Below are positions 37,264 through 46,561 of a stretch of DNA of 54,624 nt, piece by piece (the first letter of the stretch is position 1; each line of letters starts with the position of its first letter). The position numbers and the translations under genes were made by a program. The stretch is from NCBI GenBank assembly GCA_003021975.1, contig PXRR01000008.1, forward strand, positions 115,753-170,376, read 5' to 3'. The DNA comes from Halobacteriales archaeon QS_5_70_17. Lineage in GTDB: Archaea; Halobacteriota; Halobacteria; Halobacteriales; Haloarculaceae. The notes under the pieces were generated by a model, which saw only the letters and a list, made by a program, of their open reading frames with translations, made no database searches and was not told the origin of the DNA.

Positions 37264-37602
37264 ATGTCCGACCGAGATCAGGACGGCGAACCGACGGGCG
37301 CGGACGAACTCCGGCAGGGCCTGCAGTTCCAGTACGCCGACGGCGTCGCGGAGGCCGTCGTCACGACCGAGGGTAGCCGGGTGCTGACGGTCCGGGAGTA
37401 CCCGACCCGCGAGGCGTTCAGGACGGTCGCCGACGAGGCCGTCACCACCGAGACCAACGAGGAACTCGCGGCCCTCGACGCCGAGGCGCTGATGGGCGGA
37501 GCGACCGGTCCGACCGCCGGCGCGTCGGCGACTGCACGGGGAGAGGTCGCGCCGATGGGGACCGAGGATCCGGAGGACGTCGACGAGCGCGACGAGGAGT
37601 GA
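37264..37602 (+). CDS. Small acidic hypothetical protein
   Basis: A 112-residue soluble acidic protein with no domain I recognise. The central part (LQFQYADGVAEAVVTTEGSR then VLTVREYPTREAFRTVADEA) looks like a small alpha/beta fold. The C-terminal 40 residues are Gly/Ala/Asp/Glu-rich and probably disordered. A TATA-like element lies 28 nt upstream and an inverted repeat lies at the start. It is divergent from the C39-like peptidase gene. Codon use is like the neighbours, so it is likely real. Confidence 0.6.
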   Translation: MSDRDQDGEPTGADELRQGLQFQYADGVAEAVVTTEGSRVLTVREYPTREAFRTVADEAVTTETNEELAALDAEALMGGATGPTAGASATARGEVAPMGTEDPEDVDERDEE

Positions 37603-37863
37603 GAACCGCGGTCCGCCGCCGGGCGCCGGGAGCGGGAACCGGACGCCGCCGGCGAGGGGATCGGGTCGCGGCGCGGCAGGAATGGGGAGTCGCCCGCGCC
37701 GCCGAGCGAGGAGGGCTCCGACGCCCGACGGGGGACCGCAGCCGTACCTTCGCCCCGGAACACCTCACTTCTCCGCTCCGGCCGTCCGTCGCCCCGCGAA
37801 CGGTGTTTCGGCGGCCGAAACGGGACCGTAACCGTATTGCCGGTCGCCGCCTCGGGACGGCGT

Positions 37864-38610
37864 ATGTCCGGCGACGGGACCGTCGCGGACCGCTTCGACC
37901 TCGTAGCGCGGCGCTCCGACTACCTCGGACTCCTCGCGGACCGGCCGCGCTCGGAGCGCGAACTGCGGGACGCGCTGGGGGTCTCGCGGTCGACGGAGTA
38001 CAAGGCCAGACGCGAACTCCGGGCCGCCGGCCTGGTCCGGTGCGAGGGCGACGAGGTGGCGCTGACGCAGTTCGGCCGCCTCGCGCGCCGCCAGTACGAC
38101 TGGTTTCTCGGCGGGTTCGAGCGCCTCGTCGACGCCCGACCGATGCTGTCGGCGCTTCCCGACGACCGGGTCGGCGTCGTGCGCACGGACCCCGAGCGGC
38201 CGCTCGCGGCCTTCGAGGACCTGGCCGAGGCCGCCGACCGCCTCCGCTGTCTTACTCCCGTCGCGCTGCCCCGGTACCTCCCCCGGATCCGCGAGCGCGT
38301 CGACGCCGACGACCTCGCCCTCGAACTCGTCCTCGAGTCGGGGGCCGCCGAGCGCCTCAGCCGTGAGGCTGACTTCGCGCCCGCGCTGCGGACCGGCCGC
38401 TTCTCGGCGCTGCGTACCGACCGGTACGTCCCGTTCGGCCTGCTGCTGGTCGACGGCGGGGAGACGGTCGCGCTGATCGCCTACCGCGACCGGGGCGCCG
38501 TCGCGGGGCTGGTCGCGTCGCGAGATCCCTCGGCCCGGGCGTGGGCGGAGGCGACCTACGAGCGCTACCGCGAGGCGTCGACCGCCCTCGAGGCGCCGCG
38601 GCCCGGGTAG
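37864..38610 (+). CDS. Winged-helix regulator with FilR1-like C-terminal domain
   Basis: A 248-residue transcription regulator. Residues about 20-75 form an HTH (LLADRPRSERELRDALGVSR, STEYKARRELRAAGLV). The remainder fits the FilR1-like middle domain (DUF1724 type) of archaeal regulators, with LVDGGETVALIAYRDRGAVA near residue 200. The ATG at 37864 is preferred over one at 37837 because the TATA-like element (cgtaaccgtatt, about 37826-37837) lies about 30 nt upstream of it. Ligand and targets are unknown. Confidence 0.75.
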   Translation: MSGDGTVADRFDLVARRSDYLGLLADRPRSERELRDALGVSRSTEYKARRELRAAGLVRCEGDEVALTQFGRLARRQYDWFLGGFERLVDARPMLSALPDDRVGVVRTDPERPLAAFEDLAEAADRLRCLTPVALPRYLPRIRERVDADDLALELVLESGAAERLSREADFAPALRTGRFSALRTDRYVPFGLLLVDGGETVALIAYRDRGAVAGLVASRDPSARAWAEATYERYREASTALEAPRPG

Positions 38611-38689
38611 CGCTAGCGCGCGGCGCGAGGGTGCTCCACGACCACACGACGCCGACACGCTTTCGACGCTGGCCGCCCCGCCCGAACGT

Positions 38690-39349
38690 ATGAGCATCGA
38701 GGAGAAGCGCGTCTACGACGAGAAGCGCGGCGCGACCGCGGTGTTCGTCGCCACCGGGACCGGCCTCGCCCGGGTCGAGGTGTCCGACGACCTCGTGGGC
38801 CGGTTCGGCCTCGTCGAGCGGTGCGCCGCCCGCGACGTGGCGGCGGTCGGCGACGGCGTGGCGGTCGCGACCGACGAGGACGTCCTGGTCGGCCGGGAGA
38901 CGCTCTCTGAGGCGGGATTCGGACCGGCGACGGCCGTGGGGGTCGCCGACGGCGACCTCGTGGCCGCCGGCGAGAGGGGGGTCGCCCGCGCCGGTCTCGA
39001 CGACGCCCGGGACGTGACCGCGGCGGGCGTCCCGCTGGCGGCGACCGCGGACGGTCTCTACCGACTGGGGAACGGCTGGATGGACGAACTCGACGGCGCC
39101 TTCCGGACGGTCGCGAGCGACGGTCGGCGCGCCCACGCCGCCACGGCCGACGCGCTGTACGCCCGCGCCCCCGGCGAGACCGACTGGACGCCCGGCGAGG
39201 TCCCCGCCGACGGGACGGTGGTCGACGTCGGCTACGGTGAGCGAGTCTACGCCGTCACCGGCGACGGTACCTTCCTGGTCGCCGCCGAGGACGGCTGGCG
39301 GACGCGGTCGCTCGGGCTCCCCGAGGTAGCCGCGCTGGCGGTCGTCTGA
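38690..39349 (+). CDS. HVO_0234-like beta-propeller protein
   Basis: A 219-residue protein made of short repeated beta units (ATGTGLARVEVSDDLVGRFG, GDGVAVATDEDVLVGRETL, ADGLYRLGNGWMDELDGAFR), as in the haloarchaeal HVO_0234 beta-propeller family. It starts MSIEEKRVYDEKRG and is followed at 84 nt by the PRPP synthetase gene, a neighbourhood I recall from other haloarchaea. Biochemical function is unknown. Confidence 0.72.
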   Translation: MSIEEKRVYDEKRGATAVFVATGTGLARVEVSDDLVGRFGLVERCAARDVAAVGDGVAVATDEDVLVGRETLSEAGFGPATAVGVADGDLVAAGERGVARAGLDDARDVTAAGVPLAATADGLYRLGNGWMDELDGAFRTVASDGRRAHAATADALYARAPGETDWTPGEVPADGTVVDVGYGERVYAVTGDGTFLVAAEDGWRTRSLGLPEVAALAVV

Positions 39350-39433
39350 GCGCCCGCGGGCGGCGAGTACCTCTCTCGACCCGCCGCTCGCCGAAGGAAA
39401 ACGCGTTTCAACGCGCGCGGCCACCCCCCGCAC

Positions 39434-40282
39434 ATGATACTCCCCGGGTCGGCGTCACAGTCGCTGGCGGCGGCGCTCGCCGCCGAACTGGACCGCGACC
39501 TCGCGCCGGTCGAGTACGACCGGTTCGCCGACGGCGAACTGATCGTCCGCGCGCCGTTCGAAGCCGACCACGCCGTCGTCGTCGCCGCGACCGTCTCCAG
39601 CGACGCGCACGTCCAGTTGCTCCAGCTCCAGGACCTCGCGGGCCGACAGGCCGACCGGGTGACGACCGTCCTGCCGTACATGGGGTACGCCCGCCAGGAC
39701 CGGGCGTTCGAAGAGGGCGATCCGGTCTCGGCCCGGGCGGTGGCTCGCGCGATCTCGGCGGGCACCGACCGCGCCGTGACGGTGACGCCCCACGAACCCG
39801 CGATCGAGGAGTTCTTCGACGTCCCCTGCGAGACCGTCGACGGGTCGCGCGTCCTCGCCGACCCGCTACCCGACGGCCTCCCCGATCCGCTCTTCCTGGC
39901 ACCCGACGAGAGCGCGACCGGTCTCGCGCGGACCGTCAGGGACGACTACGGGGCCGGCGGGGTCGACTACTTCGAGAAGACCCGCGACCGGGAGACGGGC
40001 GACGTGACGCTGACGCCCAGCGACGCCGACGTGACCGACCGGGCGGTCGTCGTCGTCGACGACATCGTCGCGACGGGATCGACGATGGCCGGGGCCGTGG
40101 AACACCTCCGGGCCGACGGCGCCGGCCGCGTGTTCGCGGCCTGCGTCCACCCGATGCTCGCGGCCGACGCGCGCACGAAACTCGCCCGGGCCGGCGTCGA
40201 AGCGGTCTACGGCACCGACACGGTCGAGCGGTCGGTCAGCGCCGTCAGCGTCGCGCCGCTGGTCGCGGAGGCGCTGCGGTAA
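39434..40282 (+). CDS. prs: Ribose-phosphate pyrophosphokinase (PRPP synthetase)
   Basis: A 282-residue enzyme that makes phosphoribosyl pyrophosphate from ribose-5-phosphate and ATP for nucleotide, histidine and tryptophan synthesis. It has the N-terminal MILPGSASQSLAAAL and FADGELIVR segments, the flexible loop region PYMGYARQDRAFEEGDPVSA, and the PRPP-binding loop VVVVDDIVATGSTMAGA near residue 213. Length fits archaeal class enzymes. hisI, which acts in a PRPP-dependent pathway, is about 11 kb away but not linked. Confidence 0.93.
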   Translation: MILPGSASQSLAAALAAELDRDLAPVEYDRFADGELIVRAPFEADHAVVVAATVSSDAHVQLLQLQDLAGRQADRVTTVLPYMGYARQDRAFEEGDPVSARAVARAISAGTDRAVTVTPHEPAIEEFFDVPCETVDGSRVLADPLPDGLPDPLFLAPDESATGLARTVRDDYGAGGVDYFEKTRDRETGDVTLTPSDADVTDRAVVVVDDIVATGSTMAGAVEHLRADGAGRVFAACVHPMLAADARTKLARAGVEAVYGTDTVERSVSAVSVAPLVAEALR

Positions 40283-40413
40283 CGGCCGCTCGCCGGGGGT
40301 TCGCGGACCGCCGCGCGCCGCCTGCTGGGTCCCCTCGGCGTATCGGTGAACCTGCGAACGCGCGTGAAACGAGGGAGGGACGCGGGAGGGAGCGACGCGG
40401 CCGGCGGAGCAGT

Positions 40414-43400
40414 TCAGTCGGCCTGCTCGGGCGCGGCCAGCGGTTCGACGGCGATGGTCATCGAGACGTCCTCGACGTCCCACTCGCGGCGGTGGCCGTC
40501 CTCCACCGCGCCGAACTCGCTCGCTCGGACCTCCTCGGCGATCAGGTCCTCGTGGTCCCGGACCAGGCCGGCGACGCGCTCGTCGTCGACATCCAGTTCG
40601 ACCCGGATCCGCTCTTCGAGGTCCAGTTCCATCTCCTTGCGCATCTCCTGGATCCGGCGGATGGCCTCGCGGGCGTACCCCTCGCTCTCGATGTCCTCGG
40701 TGAGGCTGGTGTCGACGTAGACGACGCCGCGCTCCTCGCCGACGGCGAACGCGGTCCCGGAGATCCCCTCCGGCGTGACGGTCGTGAACTCGACCATCTC
40801 GCCGTCGAGGTCGACGGCCTCGCCGAGGCGGTCCTCGACGGCCGCCTCGAGGGCGGGCAGGGACTGCTCGGACACCCGGGCGTCGTTGAGCGCGTTCATC
40901 ACGTCGCCGGCCCGGTCGCCGAAGGCCGGCCCGAGGACGCTCATGTCGGCGCGGGCGGCGTAGCGCAGTTCCTCCCACTGCTCGTCGGGGGCGACGACCT
41001 CGATCTCGCGGGCGTTCAGCCGCTCGGCCAGCAGGTCGCGGTGCTCGCGGACCGCGTCGGCGGCCGCGTCGTCGTTGGCGGCGACGACGACCCGGGGGAC
41101 CGGCCAGCGGAGCTTCCGCTCGGCCTGCTGGCGGGCGTTGGCGCCGGCCTCCTCGACGGCCCGGAGCACCTCGAACTCGGATTCGAGGTCGGCGTCGCGC
41201 AGGTCTGCGTCGGGGGTCGGCCAGTCACACATGTGGACGGTGTCGTGGCCGCTCGCGCCGGTGAGCGTGCCGTAGATCTCGTCTGCGACGTAAGGAGCGT
41301 ACGGCGCGAGCAGCGCGACCGTCTCCCGGAGCACCCGGTAGAGGGTCGCGTAGGCCGCCGTCTTGCTCGCGGAGTCGGCCTCGTCCCACATCCGCTCGCG
41401 GACGACCTGGACGTAGAACCGGGAGACGTCCTCGACGACGAAGTCGACGAGCGCCTCCAGCGCGCGGTCCTGACGGAACTCCTCCCAGTGGTCGGTCATC
41501 CCCGCGATCGTCGTCTGGAGCCGCGAGAGCACCCACTCGTCGACGAGTTCGAGGTCGGCGTTCGCGACCGACGCCGCTCCCGCGGCGCCCCCGTCCCCGT
41601 CGTCCGAAGGGACCCCCGGATCGAACTCGTCCATCCGCATGTACGGCAGCGGGAACCGGAAGACGTTCCAGAGGATGTTCAGGTCACGGGTCACGTTCTC
41701 CATCTCGTCCCACGAGAAGCGCATGTCCTCCTCCTGAGGGTTCCGGGAGAGCAGGAACAGGCGCATCGGATCGACGCCGTACTCCTCGATGACCTCCTTG
41801 GGGTCGACGAGGATCCCCTTCGACTTGGACATCGTCCGGCCGTCGGGCATCAGCGCCCAGCCGTGCATCAGCACCTCCCGGTAGGGGATCTCCCCGAGGG
41901 CGGCCGTCCCCATGCCCAGTTGCGACCAGAACCAGCCCCGGGTCTGGTCGTGGGCCTCCATGATGAGGTCGGCGGGCCACAGTTCCTCGAAGTCCTCCGT
42001 CTCGGCGGGGTAGTCGAGAGTGCCCCACGAGGCGACCGACGAGTCGAGCCAGACGTCGAAGACGTCCGGTACCCGCTCGTAGGTCGTCCCGCCCTCGGTG
42101 ATGGTGAGGTCGTCGACGGTCGGGCGGTGGAGATCGATCGACTCGGGGTCGCCCTCCTGGTCGACCCGCTCGGCGAGTTCATCGCGGGTGCCGACCACGA
42201 TCACGTCGTCTATCGACCCATCCCCCTCCCGGGAATCGCCGTCGCCGTCGCCGTCCCCATCGCTATCGGCGTCGCCCCCGGCGGGCACCCAGATCGGGAT
42301 CGGGATCCCCCAGTAGCGCTGCCGGGAGACGTTCCAGTCGGGCGAGCCCTCGATGAACTTCCGGAAGCGGTTGTCGCGGGCCTCCTGGGGGTGCCACTCG
42401 GAGTCCTCGATGTTGGCCAGCATCTCGTCTTTCACGTCCGTGACCGTCACGAACCACTGGTCGGCCGCCAGGAAGACGATGTCCGTGCCGCACCGCCAGC
42501 ACTGGCCGTAGTCGTGGCGGGTCGTCTCGTGGGCCAGCATGAGGTCCCGCGCCTTCAGGTCCGCGATGATCTCGTCGTTGGCGTCCCGGACGAACTCGCC
42601 CGCGTACTCTCCGGCCTCGTCGGTGTAGACGCCGTCCGGTCCCACCGGAGAGAAGATCTCCAGCCCGAGTTCCTGCCCGCGCTCGAAGTCCTCCTGCCCG
42701 TGGCCGGGAGCGCTGTGGACGAGGCCGGTGCGGTCGACCTCGACGTAGTCGGCGTGGTAGACCTCGCCGGTGCCGGCCCCCCGGGGCCGGTCGGGCACTT
42801 CCTCGGGCAGCGGGTGCTCGTAGGACCACCCCACGAGGTCCGCGCCGGTCAGTTCCTCGGCGACCTCGTAGTCCTCGTAGCGCCCCCGGCTCAGCACGTC
42901 CTCGACGACGTCCCGCGCCAGGTAGAGCCGCTCGGTCTCACCGCCGCTCGTGGCGTCGACGGCGACGTACTCGGCGTCGCGGTCGACGGCGACGAAGGTG
43001 TTCGCGGGGATCGTCCACGGGGTCGTCGTCCAGATGACGAGGTGCCCCTCCCGCCCCGTGAGCGGGAACTTCACGTAGACGCTCGGGGACTCGATCTCGT
43101 GGTACTCGACCTCGTTCTTCGCGATGGCGGTCTCACACCGGGGACACTGCGTGATCGAGCGCTTCCCGCGGTCGACCAGTCCCCGCTCGTGGGCCTGCGC
43201 GAACCCCCACCAGGCGGCCTCCATGTACTCCGGCGTGACCGTCCTGTAGGGGTTCTCCCAGTCCATCCAGACGCCGAAGGACTCGAAGTCCTCCTGGAGG
43301 CCCTCGAGTTGCTCGTCGGCGAACTCCTTACACTCCTCGATGAAGTTCTCCATCCCGAAGGACTCGATGTCCTGCTTGTTCTCGAAGCCGAGCTCCTCCT

Positions 43401-43716
43401 CGACCCGCGTCTCGATGGGCAGGCCGTGCATGTCGTAGCCCGGCCGGTCGGTGACGTCGTAGCCCCGCATCCGCTTGTAGCGGATGTAGGCGTCCTTCAG
43501 CGACTTGTTCCAGGTCGTCCCCATGTGGGCGGCGCCGCTGGTGTAGGGGGGACCGTCGACGAAGAAGAACCGCTCCTCGCCCTCCCGGTGGCGCTTGGTC
43601 TGCTCGTAGGCGTCCACGTCGTCCCAGTGTGCCGCCGCGGCGTCCTCGACGTCGTGGGGGTCGTACTGGTCGTCCACCTCGCCGAACCGCTCGGGGGTGG
43701 CGCGCTCGTCGCTCAT
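40414..43716 (-). CDS. ileS: Isoleucyl-tRNA synthetase
   Basis: A 1100-residue class I synthetase. The HIGH motif is HMGT (residues 64-67) and the KMSKS motif is TMSKSKG near residue 628. Editing-domain residues are around WTTTPWTIPANT. CPRCETAI and CWRCGTDIV form metal-binding knuckles. LPYMRMDEFDPG and the anticodon-binding C-terminal domain follow. An Asp/Gly-rich insert (about residues 475-495) is a typical haloarchaeal surface loop and makes the protein slightly long. The ATG at 43716 gives MSDERATPERFGEVDDQYDP, the usual start. The frame shows no break over 3.3 kb. Confidence 0.96.
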   Translation of the reverse strand: MSDERATPERFGEVDDQYDPHDVEDAAAAHWDDVDAYEQTKRHREGEERFFFVDGPPYTSGAAHMGTTWNKSLKDAYIRYKRMRGYDVTDRPGYDMHGLPIETRVEEELGFENKQDIESFGMENFIEECKEFADEQLEGLQEDFESFGVWMDWENPYRTVTPEYMEAAWWGFAQAHERGLVDRGKRSITQCPRCETAIAKNEVEYHEIESPSVYVKFPLTGREGHLVIWTTTPWTIPANTFVAVDRDAEYVAVDATSGGETERLYLARDVVEDVLSRGRYEDYEVAEELTGADLVGWSYEHPLPEEVPDRPRGAGTGEVYHADYVEVDRTGLVHSAPGHGQEDFERGQELGLEIFSPVGPDGVYTDEAGEYAGEFVRDANDEIIADLKARDLMLAHETTRHDYGQCWRCGTDIVFLAADQWFVTVTDVKDEMLANIEDSEWHPQEARDNRFRKFIEGSPDWNVSRQRYWGIPIPIWVPAGGDADSDGDGDGDGDSREGDGSIDDVIVVGTRDELAERVDQEGDPESIDLHRPTVDDLTITEGGTTYERVPDVFDVWLDSSVASWGTLDYPAETEDFEELWPADLIMEAHDQTRGWFWSQLGMGTAALGEIPYREVLMHGWALMPDGRTMSKSKGILVDPKEVIEEYGVDPMRLFLLSRNPQEEDMRFSWDEMENVTRDLNILWNVFRFPLPYMRMDEFDPGVPSDDGDGGAAGAASVANADLELVDEWVLSRLQTTIAGMTDHWEEFRQDRALEALVDFVVEDVSRFYVQVVRERMWDEADSASKTAAYATLYRVLRETVALLAPYAPYVADEIYGTLTGASGHDTVHMCDWPTPDADLRDADLESEFEVLRAVEEAGANARQQAERKLRWPVPRVVVAANDDAAADAVREHRDLLAERLNAREIEVVAPDEQWEELRYAARADMSVLGPAFGDRAGDVMNALNDARVSEQSLPALEAAVEDRLGEAVDLDGEMVEFTTVTPEGISGTAFAVGEERGVVYVDTSLTEDIESEGYAREAIRRIQEMRKEMELDLEERIRVELDVDDERVAGLVRDHEDLIAEEVRASEFGAVEDGHRREWDVEDVSMTIAVEPLAAPEQAD

Positions 43717-43790
43717 ACCGGGATCACGCACCGCCGGGAGTAAAGACCAATCGGTCGGCCGACCGGGAACCGAGCGCCGGGAGGGGACCC

Positions 43791-44033
43791 TCAGCGCCCG
43801 GCGGCCAGCGCCCGCACGCGGGGGAGCAACCGTCCGGTCGCGAGGAGGTACGCGCCGACGAGCGCGACGGTCCCCATTCCGAGCAGCCAGACTCCGAGCA
43901 CCAGGTCGCTGCCGACCGCCGCGATTCCCGCCTGTTCGGCCAGCACGCCGGCGACCGTCAGCACCGCGGTCACGGCGGCGTACGCGACGACAGTCAGGAT
44001 CTCGACGGCCGATCCGAGTAACGCTTCGCTCAC
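43791..44033 (-). CDS. Small two-helix membrane protein
   Basis: An 80-residue protein with two predicted membrane helices (VEILTVVAYAAVTAVLTVAG and LVLGVWLLGMGTVALVGAYL) and a short basic C-terminus (LLPRVRALAAGR). No family identified. It lies upstream of ileS on the same strand with a 74 nt gap. A short hypothetical of this kind is common in haloarchaea. Confidence 0.6.
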   Translation of the reverse strand: MSEALLGSAVEILTVVAYAAVTAVLTVAGVLAEQAGIAAVGSDLVLGVWLLGMGTVALVGAYLLATGRLLPRVRALAAGR

Positions 44034-44128
44034 GGCCGGTCTCGTCGGCGGTCATGTATATCCCTTTCGAGTCGATCTGTGACACACCCTCGCGGAACGC
44101 TTACGCCGATGCTCGAAAACCCCCGCTC

Positions 44129-44356
44129 ATGGGGCGGTACGAATCCATCGACTACGCCGCGTACGCCAAATGGGGGTTCCTGCTCGGCGCCGGCCTGTTC
44201 CTGTTCGGCGCCCTCGGCGGGACGCTCGCCCCGGCGGTCGTCGGCTCGCTCGGGCCGCTCGCGAAGCAGGCGTTCGTCGACGCGGAGATCCTCGGGATCC
44301 TCCTCGGCCTGTTCGCGCCGCTGGTGTTCGGCGTCGCGCTCCCGCTGATCGAGTGA
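44129..44356 (+). CDS. Small two-helix membrane protein conserved in haloarchaea
   Basis: A 75-residue protein starting MGRYESIDYAAYAKWGFLLG. Two membrane helices (GFLLGAGLFLFGALGG and ILGILLGLFAPLVFGVALPL) are separated by a short loop containing AFVDAEIL. I recall similar short proteins in many haloarchaea but no function. It is divergent from the 43791 membrane protein. The ATG at 44129 is chosen for homology to that pattern. Confidence 0.65.
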   Translation: MGRYESIDYAAYAKWGFLLGAGLFLFGALGGTLAPAVVGSLGPLAKQAFVDAEILGILLGLFAPLVFGVALPLIE

Positions 44357-44477
44357 GCGAGTCGACGGGTCGACTCCCGAGAGATCGGAGGACCGCGCCG
44401 GGCGTCGTCGCTCCCGGCTCCCCGCTCTCCGATCGCCGTCGACGGATACTCACCGCCGGGAGGCGTAGCCCGCTCCG

Positions 44478-45155
44478 ATGGACCCGGAGTTCCCCGACCC
44501 CGAGCACCGGAACCCGCTGGCCGAGGACTGCCGGCGGTGTCCCGCGCTGGCGGCCGCGCGCAACCGCATCTGCTGGGGTGCCGGCCCCGAGGAGGCCGAC
44601 CTCGTCGTCGTCGGAGAGGCGCCCGCCGCCGGCGAACCGGAGGTCGACCGCTGGAAGGGCGGCAACTGGACCGGGATGGCCTACTCGGGGCGCCGCTCCG
44701 GGCGGAAGATCCGCGCGATGGTCGAGGAACTCGGCCGGGAGGCCTACTACACGAACGCGGTGAAGTGTTTCCCCAGCGCCGCCGTCCCGGCGGGCGATCC
44801 GGAGGCGGCCGCGGCCCTCGACCGGCCGCCCCACGAGACGGACAACCGCGAACCGTCCCCCGAGGAGCGCGCGAACTGCCGGTCGTACCTTCGCCGCGAG
44901 ATCGAGCAGGTCGCCCCCGAGTGCGTGCTCGCGACCGGGAAACACGCCACCCAGTCGCTGCTGGCCGTCGAGGACCGCACCGTCGAGGGCTTCCTCGATC
45001 TGGTGCTCGAGGTCCAGCCCTGCCCGACGCTCGGCGTCCCCGTCCTTCCCGTCTTCCACCCCTCCTACCAGGAGGTGTGGATCTCGCGGCTGGGCCACGA
45101 CCGGGCGTCCTACCTCGCGGCCGTCGGCGAGGCACTGGCCGCCGCCGGCGCGTGA
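44478..45155 (+). CDS. Uracil-DNA glycosylase, family 4-type with 4Fe-4S cluster
   Basis: A 225-residue DNA repair enzyme that removes uracil arising from cytosine deamination. The active-site motif VVGEAPAAGEPE is near residue 50 and the second motif VFHPSYQE is near residue 196. Cysteines placed to bind an iron-sulfur cluster are CRRC near residue 18, CF near residue 97 and NCRSYL near residue 134. An insert (GNWTGMAYSGRRSGRKIRAM) follows motif 1, as in archaeal members. Family 4 against family 5 is not fully settled by eye. Confidence 0.82.
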   Translation: MDPEFPDPEHRNPLAEDCRRCPALAAARNRICWGAGPEEADLVVVGEAPAAGEPEVDRWKGGNWTGMAYSGRRSGRKIRAMVEELGREAYYTNAVKCFPSAAVPAGDPEAAAALDRPPHETDNREPSPEERANCRSYLRREIEQVAPECVLATGKHATQSLLAVEDRTVEGFLDLVLEVQPCPTLGVPVLPVFHPSYQEVWISRLGHDRASYLAAVGEALAAAGA

Positions 45156-45223
45156 GGCGCCGCGACCGGCCGACCCGGCGGTGCGGCGCGTGACTTACCA
45201 CCCCCGGCGACCTGTCGACCGGC

Positions 45224-45629
45224 ATGGACCTGAGCGACCTCGCGGACCGCGCCGACGGGGACGGGATCCGGGGCCGGCGGACGTTCGTCGTCGGTGCCGA
45301 GCACGCGACCAACGTCTTCGGTGAGCAGGCCGACCCGCCGGGCCTGCCCGCGGCGGCCGACGCCGCGCCCGGCGAGTCGGTCCGCGTCCTCGGGTCGCCC
45401 GACCTGCTGGCGACCTGTGAGTTCGTCGCCCGGCAGTCCCTGCGGGGGCACCTCCCGGACGGCACCGGCACCGTCGGCGAGTCCGCCGGAACTGCGGGGC
45501 CGGGTCGCGCGGACCGACCGCGAGGGGGTCGCCCCCGACGACCCCGGCGCGGTGGTCGGGACCGTCGGGATGACCTTCCGGGTCGTCGACCGCGACCGGT
45601 TCCGTGAGGCGGTCGGGCCCGACGCCTGA
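45224..45629 (+). pseudogene. Thioesterase-like (FlK-type hotdog) protein, frame changed in the middle
   Basis: The first 86 residues (GRRTFVVGAEHATNVFGEQA, VRVLGSPDLLATCEFVARQS, LRGHLPDGTGTVG) resemble the start of hotdog thioesterases of the FlK group. After about 45480 this frame turns into Arg/Pro/Gly-rich nonsense ending at 45607. Another frame gives a plausible ending (ELRGRVARTDREGVAPDDPG, GMTFRVVDRDRFREAVG) to the TGA at 45627-45629. The central catalytic segment appears lost in a deletion. The family call is tentative. Confidence 0.45.
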
Positions 45630-45696
45630 GCCCCGCCGGGCGCGGCGGTCCCGCTCCGGGCACAACGACTACCCCGTTCCGCCCCGAGCGACGGGT

Positions 45697-46560
45697 ATGG
45701 ACACGAGCCGACAGCTCTACGAGGGGGAAGCGACCGGCTGGCGCCGCGGCGTCTACGACGACATCAAGCGCACGTTCCGCGCGCCGATCGTCAACTGGAT
45801 CTTCCGGACGTCGATGGCCAACGAGCCGGAGTTCACCCGCTACGCGTGGGGGCAGGTGAAGCCGCTGTTCGAGACGCGGGCGTTCGCCCGACTGTCGGTC
45901 GACTACCGGGACGCCGTCCTCTCGGAACTCGACCTGCCGGTCTACCGCCGGGTCGACGCCGGCGTCTCGCCGGCCGAGTACGCCGAACTCCGGGGTCAGC
46001 TGGCGACTTACGACGTCGTAGGGCCGCGGCTGGCGGTGCTCTTCGAGGCGATGGACCGCGGGCTGTCGGGGGAGCTGTCGCCCGACCCGGTCGACGAGCG
46101 CGCCGCGACGACCCCGTTCCCGGAGTGGCTCGACAGCGACCGCGGACGGCCGCCGACGCTGGTCGACGAGCCGCCGGCCGAACTCGACGAGACCGTCGAG
46201 CGCATGCGGGCGTTCCACGGCTTCGAGGGGTCGCTCCCCTCCATCTACCGAACGGTCGCCCAGTGGCCGGCCTTCCTCGAACCGCTCTGGGACGACCTCG
46301 AACCGGTCTTCGAGGGGGAGGGGTTCGACCGGGCCTGCGAGCGCACCGCCGAGCTAGTCGACGAGTTCGTCTCCGCGGCACCCTACCGGCCGCGGCTGGC
46401 CCCCGACGAACTGCGGGCGGTCGGGTTCGAGGACGACACCGTCGAGGGCGCCGCGACCCTGTTCCAGGAGTTCAACTCGGGGCCCGTCGAGACGGTGCTA
46501 CCGGCGCTGCCGGCGCTGGCGGCGACCGTCGACGCGGCCGGCGAGCGCTCGTTCGAGTGA
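45697..46560 (+). CDS. DehI-family 2-haloacid dehalogenase-like protein
   Basis: A 287-residue all-helical protein matching the DehI fold, in which two homologous repeats bind 2-haloalkanoic acids and water attacks the halogen-bearing carbon. Repeat 1 contains VYDDIKRTFRAPIVNWIFRT and repeat 2 contains FHGFEGSLPSIYRTVAQWPA, each followed by a W-x-x-L-P/E-P-like segment. Asp residues suited to catalysis are near residue 190. Many haloarchaeal members are known only by sequence, so real dehalogenase activity is unproven. It ends 1 nt before the convergent pilin gene. Confidence 0.75.
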   Translation: MDTSRQLYEGEATGWRRGVYDDIKRTFRAPIVNWIFRTSMANEPEFTRYAWGQVKPLFETRAFARLSVDYRDAVLSELDLPVYRRVDAGVSPAEYAELRGQLATYDVVGPRLAVLFEAMDRGLSGELSPDPVDERAATTPFPEWLDSDRGRPPTLVDEPPAELDETVERMRAFHGFEGSLPSIYRTVAQWPAFLEPLWDDLEPVFEGEGFDRACERTAELVDEFVSAAPYRPRLAPDELRAVGFEDDTVEGAATLFQEFNSGPVETVLPALPALAATVDAAGERSFE

Positions 46561-46561
46561 C

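Noticed and set aside
42235-42285. Asp/Gly repeat in ileS considered as a frame error
   Set aside because: The frame is continuous on both sides with conserved motifs. Acidic surface inserts are common in haloarchaeal proteins.
40492-43743. A 1083-codon open frame on the plus strand opposite ileS
   Set aside because: It is the antisense shadow of ileS with low-complexity composition and no recognisable domain.
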